Assembly (NCBI GenBank): GCA_006384855.1
Contig: VCJN01003035.1
Location: 1-64,000 of the forward strand
Origin: Tetraselmis striata
Lineage: Eukaryota > Chlorophyta > Chlorodendrophyceae > Chlorodendrales > Chlorodendraceae
Reading direction: 5' to 3'
Length of the DNA: 64,000 bases
This document shows positions 32,576 through 42,045 of the stretch, piece after piece (position 1 is the stretch's first letter; every line of letters begins with the position of its first letter). The notes under the pieces were generated by a model that was given only the letters and a program-made list of their open reading frames with translations, had not been told where the DNA came from and did not search any database. The position numbers and the translations under genes are program-made.

Positions 32576-32999
32576 GGTGTGGGGCGCCGTGCCGACGACA
32601 GTTGCAGCCCCGGCGACTTTATGCGACACCATGTGCGTCGGAGCTGGCGGCGGTGGCGAGACATCGGCGCGAGCGCGCATGTGCAGAGTTGGATACGAGA
32701 GGGCGTACGAGTACTCTTTCGCAACGGCCGGCCATCCCCAGGATTCAATTATTTAAGGCGTCTCCTTCCAAGACGCAACTCACTATAAAAGGAGCACTGT
32801 AAAAACCCAACTCCAGTTCCTCTACTCTGAGCTACACCGCTTCACGACAGCCGGCGCGTGGAACTGAGCGGTCGACGTGGGCTTGGCGGATGTCGCCGGC
32901 CTTCTTCGTAACGAAGCCCGGCGACAACTAGTGGCCGCGGTTCATCATCGAAATACGCGTGCTCAAGACATGTTGCGCTCGGAAGCGCCTCCGGATGGA

Positions 33000-34178
33000 G
33001 ACGCTAATGGGTGTGCGACACCTAATCAAGAAGGGATTACATGTTATTTTTCGACCTTCAAGACGGCTTCTACGCCTTGCGCATCGCGCCCTCTGACCGA
33101 GGCTCTTTCATTATGGTCAACATCCTTGGCAAATTGTACCGGTTCCGGGAGCTACCGAGCGATGGGGTGGTCGCTTGGCCCTTTCTACTTTGCCACTTTC
33201 ACCATGACGTTCGTGGCATCACCTACGCTCCTCGGTTACCCCTACGCCGGCTGGCAGCGTGCCCCGCTCGCGCGCCGCTGGCTCCGGAGCGGGCGGTGGC
33301 GGGGAGCACGCATCTTACCGTACGTTGACAACTTCTTGATGTTTGCTTCTTCCGAGCCGGAGGCGCCGGAGCTCCGCTAACGCTTCGCCGACCTTCTGGA
33401 CGGGTTGGGGTTGCACCGCAACCCCACGAAGGGGCTGTGGGGGGCCCGTCCAGTACGGGCAGCACATGGGTGTGGACATCGACACGGCTACGGATTATTT
33501 CTATGCCCCGGAGGCCAAGCTGGCCAAGTTGTCGCAACATGCCAAGCAGCTGCGATACCGGACCGCCCGCAACGCGCGATGGCTGCCCGTCCGAGACTTG
33601 CAGTCCCAAGCGGGATGGGCACAATACATGTGCTTGGCAATTCCGGCCGCCCGCTTCTTCTTGCGGGAGCTCTACGACGTCGTTAGCCCTAAGTGGAGCG
33701 GCCGGGGCCGGATGACGCCGCAGCTTCGTCGGGACATAGAGTACTGCTAGACACACGTGCCCGCTCAGTCCAACGGCTCGGCTATCCACCGGCCCGTCGA
33801 GACCGCCTACATCCACAGAGACAGCTCGGGCTACGGGTGGGGGCGGTGCTCAATGGCCTGGAGGCTTTTAGGCGGGGCCGAGGGGACGAGCGGCAGCACA
33901 TCACCTGGAACGAGCTCAAGGCCGTCTGGCTGGCGGTGGAGTTCTTCACGCCGCACCTCGCCGGTCGCCGCGTGCCGTTGCACGAGGACAACCATGCGGT
34001 ATGCAACGTCCTCGCCGGGCGCACCTTCCGGTCCATGGATGTGATGGCGGACGAGTTGTGGCGGCTGTGGTACCTGCTGGACAATAACGGCATTCCCATT
34101 AAGACGCGCTACATCCGGTCGGCCGCCAACGTGTGGGCGGACCGCTTGAGCCGGCGCCACGATAGCGACGATTGCTAG
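33000..34178 (+). pseudogene. DIRS-like reverse transcriptase and RNase H
   Basis: In three shifting frames the translation reads FFDLQDGFYALRIAPSDRGSF, then GWSLGPFYFATFTMTFV, then YVDNFLMFA. These are RT motifs A, B and C, with Asn replacing the second catalytic Asp. The typical DIRS/PAT connection follows (APEAKLAKLSQHAKQLRYRT, AARFFLRELYDVV), then RNase H with HITWNELKAVWLAVEFFTPHL and an ANVWADRLSR end. Frame breaks near 33380, 33750 and 33830 and the Asn change mark it as inactive. Confidence 0.8.
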
Positions 34179-34619
34179 CTAAATAACCCCGTGCTCTTCG
34201 CGGTGCTCGAGGCCGAGTGGGGCCCCACTCCGTCGACCGCTTCGCATCGGCCTAAACGCGATGCTACCCCGCTACAACGCGGCGTGGTTGGACACGGTCT
34301 GCGAGGCAGTTGACTCCCTTCCCGTGTCCGATGCGAGCTAGCGGGCGGAGAACAACCATTGTACTAATAACCCTCCCTTGACGCCTCATGGCGGACTTGG
34401 TGCAAAAGCTGAGGCAGAGCGGAGCCACCGCCACCGTCGCGGTTCCCCGGTGAAAGGGCAATATGTGGCACCATGCACTCGCCGAAATGGCCGTCGCCGA
34501 GCGGGTGCTGCCGCCACGCCGAGAGCTTTTCAAGCCGGGGCGCAGGGCAGGACGCGAGGTATGCTCGGGGCGCCGCGCTGGACCGTGAGCATCTTATTTC
34601 ATGTGCCGTTCCGGCCTTT

Positions 34620-35750
34620 ATGCACTTGTGCCGGGCCTCTGTGAGCGCTACCATGACGCCTGCCCATGGTACGTTCCGCGCGCGGGTCGCGCGCCTCTAA
34701 GCAGAAGTACTATCTGGACATTGAGCCCGGTGGCACCAACCGGTAGTGGGCGGACTTTGCGCCCGTACTTGCGTACGGTCTTGGGCACCGATCGGCTCGG
34801 CGAAACGGCGCGAGATCTGTTTACCCCGGCATTGTCTAAGGACACCGGCGAGACGTACGGCAGCTCGATCAAGCCTTTCTTCCGCGGGTTCTGCAAAGAG
34901 CAAGGTATACCCACCCTCGTTCTGGGTGCCACGGTGTCTACCATCGCGCGGTACACATCGCATGGCAGAGACTGCGAGGCGCGGTCAAGGACCAAAGCAT
35001 GCAACCCTGCATGTCGGCAGTCACTGGCTTCTATACTGCGATCACGGCGTGGCGCCAATGGCCCATGGCGACCGCATCGCCAAGATGAGGAAGGGCTTGG
35101 CGGCATCGCATGTGGAGAAGAACCCACTCTGGGTCCGCACCAATGCGCCAGCTGACCTGCATTGGACTTACGCAACTGTTGCGTGAGGAGCTAGGCAGCT
35201 CGTGGGAGCCAAGTCGGCATCTTCGTATCACGTTGTTCCGCGGGGCGGTCGCGGTGCTCGGCATGTATGTGTTCTACGCGCGTGGCAAGGCGGGCGTGCA
35301 GCGCACTACGGGCGATTTCATCGTTACGCCGGAGGGCTCTCTTCTGTCGCACCATATTGTGCATGCTTGGGTCAACGTGGCGTGGAGCGCGACAGGAAGT
35401 TATACACTGCCGCATTCCGGCAGAGGAGCAGCCCCGGATTGCGGCCATGATGCAATATTTTGATGATGCACCCGCCGGCTACAGTGGAGGGCGCGGGTTG
35501 CCGCGGGTTCGGTGGGCGATCAACCAAAGCGAGCCGACGGCTAAGTGGACAAGTCATTAGACACCGTCACCGCTTGGCTGCTGCGGCTTGTGGCACATGA
35601 ACGAGCGTGGAGAGCAACCGCCCGACTGCTTCATGTGGACGTCGCACTCGCTGCGCAAGGGCGCCGGCACTGCAGCATACGCCATCGGCGTCGTCATGCA
35701 GAAGATCAAGCACTTCGGCGACTGCTGGATTGTGTTATATATTGTCAAGC
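34620..35750 (+). pseudogene. DIRS-like tyrosine recombinase
   Basis: The N-terminal core-binding part reads LFTPALSKDTGETYGSSIKPF and FCKEQGIPTLVLGATVSTIARY. A middle part has LFRGAVAVLGMYVFYARGKAG. The catalytic end has WTSHSLRKGAGTAAYAIGV, containing the HxLR motif of tyrosine recombinases. It would have integrated the circular cDNA without target duplication. Several frameshifts split it. Confidence 0.75.
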
Positions 35751-35939
35751 GTCGTGCTAGGTTACTACATCGACCCGACAATCTTGCCGTTCGCTGCTTC
35801 TTGGGATTTCTTCGGGTGGGGCACCCCTTGGTGGGGCCAGCACCCCACGGCGGCCTGCTCTCCCATGGGGGGCATGATGGCAAATGCGGCGCCTCCATGC
35901 TTAAATGGTATATTGGTAGTATAGATGTTTAAAATACAA

Positions 35940-36102
35940 CGGGCAAACTGACAACCGCTTCGTATTATTATTTCCGCGATGTCTAGGCAACGCCGATGAC
36001 CGACCGTGCACGCGCCAGCCCCAGTCAGCCCTGCGATATGACTCTCCAGAGCAGCGACGGGAGTCCACTTTCTGCCTTTGCGCCAGCTTTACAGCTTGCG
36101 CG
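35940..36102 (+). repeat. right direct repeat of the DIRS-like element
   Basis: Pairs with 24572-24742; see there. Confidence 0.75.
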
Positions 36103-36612
36103 CCCACCCACCCTCCCTTAATATCATTGCGGATTGCTCGGTGTCCATGTTTTCCTTCCAAAACGTAATCGAGTCACATCTTTGGCAAATCCGCCCCCTT
36201 CCTGCTCACACAAGGTTTTGACCCGCCCTACGTTTATTTCTGTGTTAGGGTACAGGTACCTGGTACAGTTTCAACCCCTAGCTATAACTTCATAATTATT
36301 AGGGGATCTATTAGGGGTCTTCGGGGGCCTATTAGGGGCCTATTCCGGGGCCTATAAGAGCCCCAAATAATAAGAGCCCCAAAAGACGCGCGCTATTGTA
36401 CTTTCCGTGCATTCTCTTGACGCTCTCCCTTTATTAACCAAAAACACGAGACGCGCGCCCAGGCGTGCGCGCGCTGCTCCGCCTCGTTGGCGGCTGCTCC
36501 TGGCGGCGGCGCAGCAGCGGGCGCTCAAGATGGCGGCGGCGGCCGCAGGTTGTCCCTTTCTCTCTGCCCCACCGGAGCCTGCAGCGGTCCCCCGCCGCAG
36601 CACCTTGCCACC
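36103..36612. promoter_or_regulatory. RPL3 upstream region
   Basis: About 510 bases between the retroelement and the RPL3 start codon. They contain repeated CTATTAGGGG units (36295-36345) and an ATAAGAGCCCC pair (36354-36380). The last 150 bases are GC-rich and probably 5' UTR. A TTTATTAA stretch at 36428 is the nearest AT-rich element. Confidence 0.4.
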
Positions 36613-38654
36613 ATGAGTCACTGCAAGTTCGAACGTGAGCCCTTCCTCCCCCGCTTCAACCTCCTTTAACTTTTCGCAGCAGGGGCGGGGTAGAGATGCT
36701 GAACACACGGCGGCAGATGTTTGCGCCGGGAGGAGGGGAAGGGTGTGGGCCGGTGGGGGGGGGGGGGGGGCGGGGGGGGAGGAGGTAACGGCGCGCGCAT
36801 CCCGCGCTTTCTGCCCGCCGTTACAGCGTGCCGACACTGGTAGCTGAGCCCCCCGCCAGCCTGCGCACCTCCTACCGCGGCTGGCAGCGGCGGCGTGGCT
36901 GAAAGCGAACCCTCGTAGTTTCCGTAACCAGTACGCAGCGCGCCGCGCGAGGCGGCGTCCCCCCCTTGATTCCCCCCCCCCCCCCCCCCCCCCGGCGCGC
37001 TCGCATTCTGTCGCCCGACGTGCGCCAGCTGATACAGCGGCTCGCCGACCGCCAAGCAACTGTATGGCTTTGAGCTCGTCGGGCGCTGTCCACTGGTGGC
37101 ACTCTCGCCAGACCGTGACCAGCTGCCTGGTCTTCAGACCAGCCTCTCGCTGCATAGCGCCGTCCGCCGCCTGTCCTCACGGTAGTTGCAGCCACTCTCG
37201 CTGCGCGCTGGCATCGGCAGTTGCAGGCGACGAGTTTGGGCTGCTGCTCACGGGTGAGGTACAGGGGTGCGAGTAGCTCCTCCAAAAACAAAAAAACGGT
37301 TTATATCTGTCTCCATCCCTTATGGCGGCCGCAGCGGTTAGGCCCTGCTTGGCTGGGGGAGGGGGTTGTGAGATCGTGGGGAGGGGTCTTATGCCGCCAA
37401 GTGGCAGCTGCGCTGGCTTGGCGGCAGCGGGTTGTTCCTGCGAGGGTGGCTTGGGCGGAGGCGAGGACGGAGGCCGACTTGCGGTGCTGATTCCCCCTGC
37501 TTATCCTGCGCGCAGACCCACGCCATGGCTCCCTGGGCTTCCTGCCCAAGAAGCGCTGCCGCCGCGGCAAGGGCAAGTGCAAGAGCTTTCCCAAGGATGA
37601 CGCCAAGAAGCCGTGCCACCTGACCGCCTTCATGGGCTACAAGGCCGGCATGACTCACATCCTGCGCGACGTGGACAAGCCCGGCAGCAAGCTGCACAAG
37701 AAGGAGACCTGCGAGGCGGTCACCATCGTGGAGACGCCCCCCATGATCGTGGTGGGTGTGGTAGGCTACGTGAAGACCCCCACCGGCATGCGCTCCCTCA
37801 ACACTGTGTGGGCGGAGCATGTGGGCGAGGAGATGAAGCGCCGCTACTACAAGAACTGGTACAAGGCCAAGAAGAAGGCCTTCTCCAAGTATGCCGCCAA
37901 GTACACCGACGGCAAGAAGGCCATCGAGGCCGAGCTGGAGCAGCTGAAGAAGCACTGCGCCGTGGTCCGCGTGATTGCGCACACCCAGATCAAGAAGATC
38001 AACATCGGCTTCAAGAAGGCCCACTGCATGGAGATCCAGGTCAACGGTGGCTCTGTCGCCGACAAGGTCGACTTTGCCTACGGCCTGTTTGAGAAGCCCG
38101 TGCCGATCGAGAGCGTGTTCAAGAAGGACGAGATGATTGACACCATCGCCATCACCCGGGGCCGCGGCACCCAGGGCGTCGTGTCCCGTTGGGGCGTGAC
38201 CCGCCTTCCCCGCAAGACCCATCGCGGTCTGCGCAAGGTTGCCTGCATTGGCTCCTGGCACCCGGCCCGCGTGAGCTGGACCGTGGCCCGCGCCGGCCAG
38301 AAGGGCTTCCACCACCGTACCGAGATCAACAAGAAGGTGTACGCCATTGGCAAGGCGGGTGAGGACAGCCACAAGGCCGCCACTGACTTTGACGTCACTG
38401 ACAAGGACATCACCCCCATGGGCGGCTTCCCCCACTACGGTATTGTCAACGAGGACTTTGTCATGATCAAGGGCGGCGTGCCCGGTACCAAGAAGCGCGT
38501 CATCACGCTGCGCCAGAGCGTGTTTGAGCAGACCAGCCGCAGCGCCACCGAGGAGATCAAGCTCAAGTTCATCGACACCGCCTCCAAGTTCGGCCACGGC
38601 CGCTTCCAGACCGCGGAGGAGAAGCTCAAGTTCTATGGCCGCACCAAGGCCTAG
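36613..38654 (+). CDS. RPL3: 60S ribosomal protein uL3
   Basis: Exon 1 is 36613-36634 (ATG in a GCCACC context, seven codons plus one base), the intron is 36635-37515 (GT...GCGCAG), and exon 2 is 37516-38654. The spliced protein is 386 residues, matching the usual ~389 of eukaryotic uL3. It starts [20 protein letters not shown] and carries family hallmarks: [52 protein letters not shown] and [13 protein letters not shown]. uL3 is an essential large-subunit protein close to the peptidyl-transferase centre. Exon 2 has the strong GC3 bias of a highly expressed algal gene. Most uL3 proteins have Arg at position 4; this copy has Cys (TGC for CGC), a single-base change. The 881 bp first intron contains a G-run near 36757 and a C-run near 36968-36993. 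Confidence 0.97.
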
Positions 38655-38739
38655 ACGGCGACCGCGGCTCACCCTGCCTGGCGTCTGCCCCTTGCTCCCT
38701 GCCCCCCTCGCATTCACCCAGGGCGGATGGTGCTCCTCT

Positions 38740-38744
38740 TGTAA
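38740..38744 (+). promoter_or_regulatory. TGTAA polyadenylation signal of RPL3
   Basis: TGTAA lies 86 bases after the RPL3 stop codon, a normal distance for this algal signal. Confidence 0.75.
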
Positions 38745-39220
38745 ACCACCAGCATTCCATGGCGGAATGCACGAGCCTCTCGCCCCGCACCGCTTGCCTG
38801 TTTGGACTTGGATATGTGCGCGTTTGTGTTTGTGTGTCACTAACGCGATGGTGGTTGCTGCGGCTTGCGGCAGTCCATATCAGCATGTAGAATGCGGCAG
38901 TGCTCTTGCCATTGACAACACTCGTCACACTTGGTCGCTACTCTTTCAAATGACCTTCCGATGTTCCACGCGATCGATGGGGCAGCATGCATCATCGATT
39001 CATGTGTCCACTACCAATAACCGCTAGTACTACTGCCGAGAAACACGGCAAGCGCACACGGGACTGTGCACGTGTACTCAAAGGATAATTCATGGATTCA
39101 CTATAGCGCAGTTCGCAGTCGCTATGCTTGATACTCATATCATGAGCAAATGGTAAACTTCTCGCAAAGCTCGCCAGGAAAGGTAGGAAATATGACCAAA
39201 CGCTTGTGTGCGTTATTACC
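38745..39220. other. spacer between RPL3 and the hAT element
   Basis: RPL3 3' flank with no recognised gene. Confidence 0.5.
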
Positions 39221-39228
39221 GGTTTATA

Positions 39229-40557
39229 CCAGGGTTGGGCTGCAGTATCGACTGCACGACAGGCTGCAGTATCTGCAGCCTGCCGTTCAGCTACTGCACT
39301 GCAGCCTGCAGTAGTTACCTCCTGAAAAGGGTCTGCAGTGCACTTACCCAAGGTGCCCCAAATCTCATTGGATAACGTTTGGGTGGCGCCCGCCAATGAT
39401 AATAAGCCATATGGCGATGGTTCCGGCGGTCGGAGCGCCGCGGATAGCACCGTACTCGCTCGCACCATCACACGTCGCCGCATCGGGGCACAGACCAATA
39501 GACCACACAAACCAGCTGAAACTATCTTCACTTCACGCTCACCCAGGCACCCCTACCTGTCATCCTCCTCTCGTCACTCTTCGTCAATCATATGGAGGGA
39601 GACCAGTCTGCCGCAAAGCAGGGCGCAACGGTGATGGCGAACGAGGCCATGGCGGAGGACAGCACCGCCGCCACCGCGGCCAGCACTGCCGACAACAGCT
39701 CAGCAAGAGTGACACCGACACCACTTGGGACGCAAGCCGGCGATATTCTCATCGACGACGACCAGGCCGATGAGGCCACCCTGTTGGCCGCTGCGCAGGC
39801 TGAGCTGCGCACCTTCCGCTGTTGCAACTTGCTCCCCAAGAGGACAGAGGACCCGTTGAAGTGGTGGAAGAAGCATGCTTTTTCCTTCCCCCTCATCTCT
39901 GAATTAGCTAGGATTGCTTTATGTGTGCCGGGCTCACAGATTGAGTGCGAGCGCGTGATCTCTCTTGCTGGTCTTATCACCATGCACTTAAGAAATAGAA
40001 TGAACCTTGATAACATGGGTGCATGCGTCTTCGTTCAGAAGAACCTGGACTTGGATGCCAAGGTCAGGGAGCTACTGGCGTCGTACTTCGGGGAGGCGGC
40101 TTTCAGCGCCGTGGCGGCGGATCTACTCAAGCTATGCGGGGAGAATTGGCTGGGCAGCCATGTCCTTGAGGGCGAGGGCGTGGGGGAGGCCAGCCGCATT
40201 CAATGGGAGGTGGTGGAGTCCATGCTGGAGCAGTATGGAGCCGAGCCAGCGAATGAGGAGGCTGGGGATTGGAGGGGTTTTTATGACATCTTGCTCTTTT
40301 ATACGTGTTTCACTATGCATGCGTTGGGACATCATCGTTGGACACACACAAATGTACACACAGTAGGCTTTTCCCCTCTGTAGGCTATTTAATGATATAT
40401 TACAACTTACACCACGACGATTGCTACCCCTCTGCATCCGCCATGGCTGCCCCTTTGCCCTTCACTGTCCCGCCCTTCCCTATAATCAGCAGTTTCAGTG
40501 CTACTGCAGCCTGCACTGCAGCCTGCAGTACTGGAAAGTGGGCTGCAGCCCAACCGG
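39229..40557 (+). mobile_element. short hAT-family DNA transposon
   Basis: Bounded by an 8 bp direct duplication GGTTTATA (39221-39228 and 40558-40565), the size made by hAT transposases. Termini are imperfect inverted repeats: CCAGGGTTGGGCTGCAG on the left and the complement of CTGCAGCCCAACCGG on the right. Several CTGCAG motifs sit just inside both ends and are probable subterminal transposase sites. At 1329 bp it is too short for a full hAT transposase but keeps the C-terminal dimerisation region, so it is internally deleted. Confidence 0.9.
39592..40383 (+). CDS. hAT transposase C-terminal remnant
   Basis: A 263-codon ORF within the hAT element. Residues 1-80 are low-complexity (Ala, Thr, Asp). 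Residues 87-150 match the hAT C-terminal dimerisation domain: DPLKWWKKHAFSFPLISELA, then the ECERVIS pattern in place of the usual sxerxFS, then HLRNRMN. The RNase H-like catalytic core (DDE) and BED zinc finger of a full transposase are absent, so no transposition activity is expected. It might at most interfere by dimerising with an intact relative. The tail after the domain (residues 155-263) is acidic and not recognised. Confidence 0.75.
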   Translation: MEGDQSAAKQGATVMANEAMAEDSTAATAASTADNSSARVTPTPLGTQAGDILIDDDQADEATLLAAAQAELRTFRCCNLLPKRTEDPLKWWKKHAFSFPLISELARIALCVPGSQIECERVISLAGLITMHLRNRMNLDNMGACVFVQKNLDLDAKVRELLASYFGEAAFSAVAADLLKLCGENWLGSHVLEGEGVGEASRIQWEVVESMLEQYGAEPANEEAGDWRGFYDILLFYTCFTMHALGHHRWTHTNVHTVGFSPL

Positions 40558-40636
40558 GGTTTATACCCCATCTGCAGTTTTCTCTGGTAGTGCTCTTAAA
40601 TGTGAATACCGGCTTATAGGATCATAACAGCAGTTA

Positions 40637-41403
40637 GGCCAGTGAGATTTAATTGTCGGTTTTAGGGTCCTTTTCTGGCCGAAATCGGAGGGGGGGGGGG
40701 ATTTATTCAGTATCCCCCCGATAATTGTGTAGCCAGTACATTGGCAGTACTTCCCCAACCGTACTGCAACCGGGCCAAATATTGTAAATATGTATGTTAA
40801 TGGTTACATGGCCAACTGTTGTCGTGCGCACGCTCACGCAGAGTAGTGTGGGTATGTACACGCCGCCACCTCCATGCCGCTGCAACCCTGAGCAGGAAAC
40901 ACCATTACACCAACCTGTGCCAGTTCCTAGCGCCGGAGGTAGGGCCCGTAAGCGGCCGCGTCGTCGAGCTAGTACCAACTGCGCGCTGGCAAGCAACGCC
41001 AACTGCTTTGTGAAAGTGGCCGTGACCTGGGATGGCAGGCTACTCGGTGGGCGGGCAGCGCTGCATGTCTTTGACGAGCACTGGCTACAAGCACACACTT
41101 GCTCTGAGCTGATGCGGCATTTGGCGAAGGACATAGACCCGGAGCTGTCCTTTGATCTCGTGGAGCAAGTGACGATGGTGTGCGTGGAGCACGAGGACAT
41201 AGTCACAGGCTCGGGGCGAAAGCGACGGCGGCACTCAGCCATCCCTAAACTGAACACACAGGCGCTTGTAACGCAGTTTGCGGGCTGGCAGTACGGTGCA
41301 CAGTACTTTAAAATAGAATATTACCCAGCTACAGAATTTCTGGAGGGGGGGGGCAAATCGGAGGGGGGGGGGACCTAAAACCGACAATTAAATCTCACTG
41401 GCC
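40637..41403 (+). mobile_element. 767 bp DNA transposon with TTA target duplication
   Basis: Both ends carry a ~34 bp inverted repeat starting GGCCAGTGAGATTTAATTGT and continuing CGGTTTTAGG(G)TCC (40637-40670 and 41371-41403). TTA flanks each end (40634-40636, 41404-41406), as in PIF/Harbinger insertions. Poly-G runs after AATCGGA occur near both ends. It begins 71 bases after the hAT duplication. It carries one ORF without a recognised transposase domain. Confidence 0.85.
40794..41378 (+). CDS. unrecognised ORF carried by the TTA-flanked transposon
   Basis: 194 codons spanning most of the element. Basic clusters RARKRPRRR (about residues 50-58) and GRKRRRHS (about 140-147) look like nuclear-localisation signals. 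Between them lies a compact segment with WDGRLLGGRAALHVFDEHWL and LSFDLVEQVTMVCVEHEDIV. No DDE triad, zinc finger or HTH could be recognised. The final codons read through the G-run and terminal repeat (FLEGGGKSEGGG). A function in transposition is only inferred from location. Confidence 0.4.
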   Translation: MLMVTWPTVVVRTLTQSSVGMYTPPPPCRCNPEQETPLHQPVPVPSAGGRARKRPRRRASTNCALASNANCFVKVAVTWDGRLLGGRAALHVFDEHWLQAHTCSELMRHLAKDIDPELSFDLVEQVTMVCVEHEDIVTGSGRKRRRHSAIPKLNTQALVTQFAGWQYGAQYFKIEYYPATEFLEGGGKSEGGGT

Positions 41404-41406
41404 TTA

Positions 41407-42045
41407 TCTATTAGATACAGGCATCATGTTTCGACTGACGAATCCTTGCTCGGTAAAGCTTAGAGTACATAGTCGCTATACCGAGCATACATGTGAACAT
41501 ATACACAAACTATGTTTCTATCGATCGCAGTAGCCTGATGTCAGCACCAGGCACCAAATCAGGCAGGGCTCGACCGCCTGTGCTGTGCTCGCAAGCGAAA
41601 ATAATTAGAGTCGAACTGGCAGCATCAGGAAGCGGCGCGGCCACCAGCCAGTGGGGTCGCCACCGCAATTCCTTGCGTTGCTCAGCATCGGCAGCAGTAG
41701 CAAAGCAGGGACAGAAACGGTACCCGGCGGAGCCCACACTCCCCGCTTCACTCTGCGCGTCGTCCACTCCCTGCTGTTATTGAAGCTGCAACAGGCATCG
41801 TCCGGCTTTCCCTTGCCCTCCGCATCCTCCTCCCAACCCCGGGCCGTCCCGCGCAGACAGCGCGCGCTCGGCCGCTGGCCCGCTGCCGGAACCGACGGCG
41901 GCTTGTTACGTGGACACCCGTCCCTCTCCGCCCGCTACAGGAAACGAGTACGTACTACCTGAGTACTGCTCGTTCGTTCCGCACCGACACACCGGCCTTA
42001 GCCCCGACCGACTGCTGCCGCGCGTTCCGTCATCCTCGCGTGAAG
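41407..42045. other. upstream region of the ABHD5-like gene
   Basis: No separate gene recognised. The stretch should hold the promoter and 5' UTR of the ABHD5-like gene that starts at 42046. Confidence 0.4.

Larger units (their letters stand above)
24572..36102 (+). mobile_element. degenerate DIRS/PAT-like retrotransposon, interrupted by a gypsy element
   Basis: Order on the plus strand is left repeat (24572-24742), gag-like region (about 25000-25228, continuing 31930-32575), RT (about 33000-33380), connection/RNase H (33380-34178), tyrosine recombinase (34620-35750) and right repeat (35940-36102). Left and right repeats are direct and diverged, sharing GGCAACGCCGATGACC and TTTCTGCCTTTGCGCCA blocks. 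A tyrosine recombinase instead of an integrase defines the DIRS order; PAT-like elements such as Volvox Kangaroo have split direct repeats. Many frameshifts, in-frame stops and a YVDN in place of YVDD show it is dead. True borders are uncertain because the split-repeat architecture could not be completed. The gag is split by the chromovirus at 25229-31924. Confidence 0.75.

Noticed and set aside
37389..38840. 483-codon minus-strand ORF
   Set aside because: It lies wholly antisense to RPL3 and is a by-product of the GC3-biased codon use of exon 2; its Leu/Gly/His-rich translation has no domain.
39592..40383. Domesticated host gene
   Set aside because: The ORF lies between matching TIRs and an 8 bp duplication, so it is still part of a transposon; no sign of a host exon structure.
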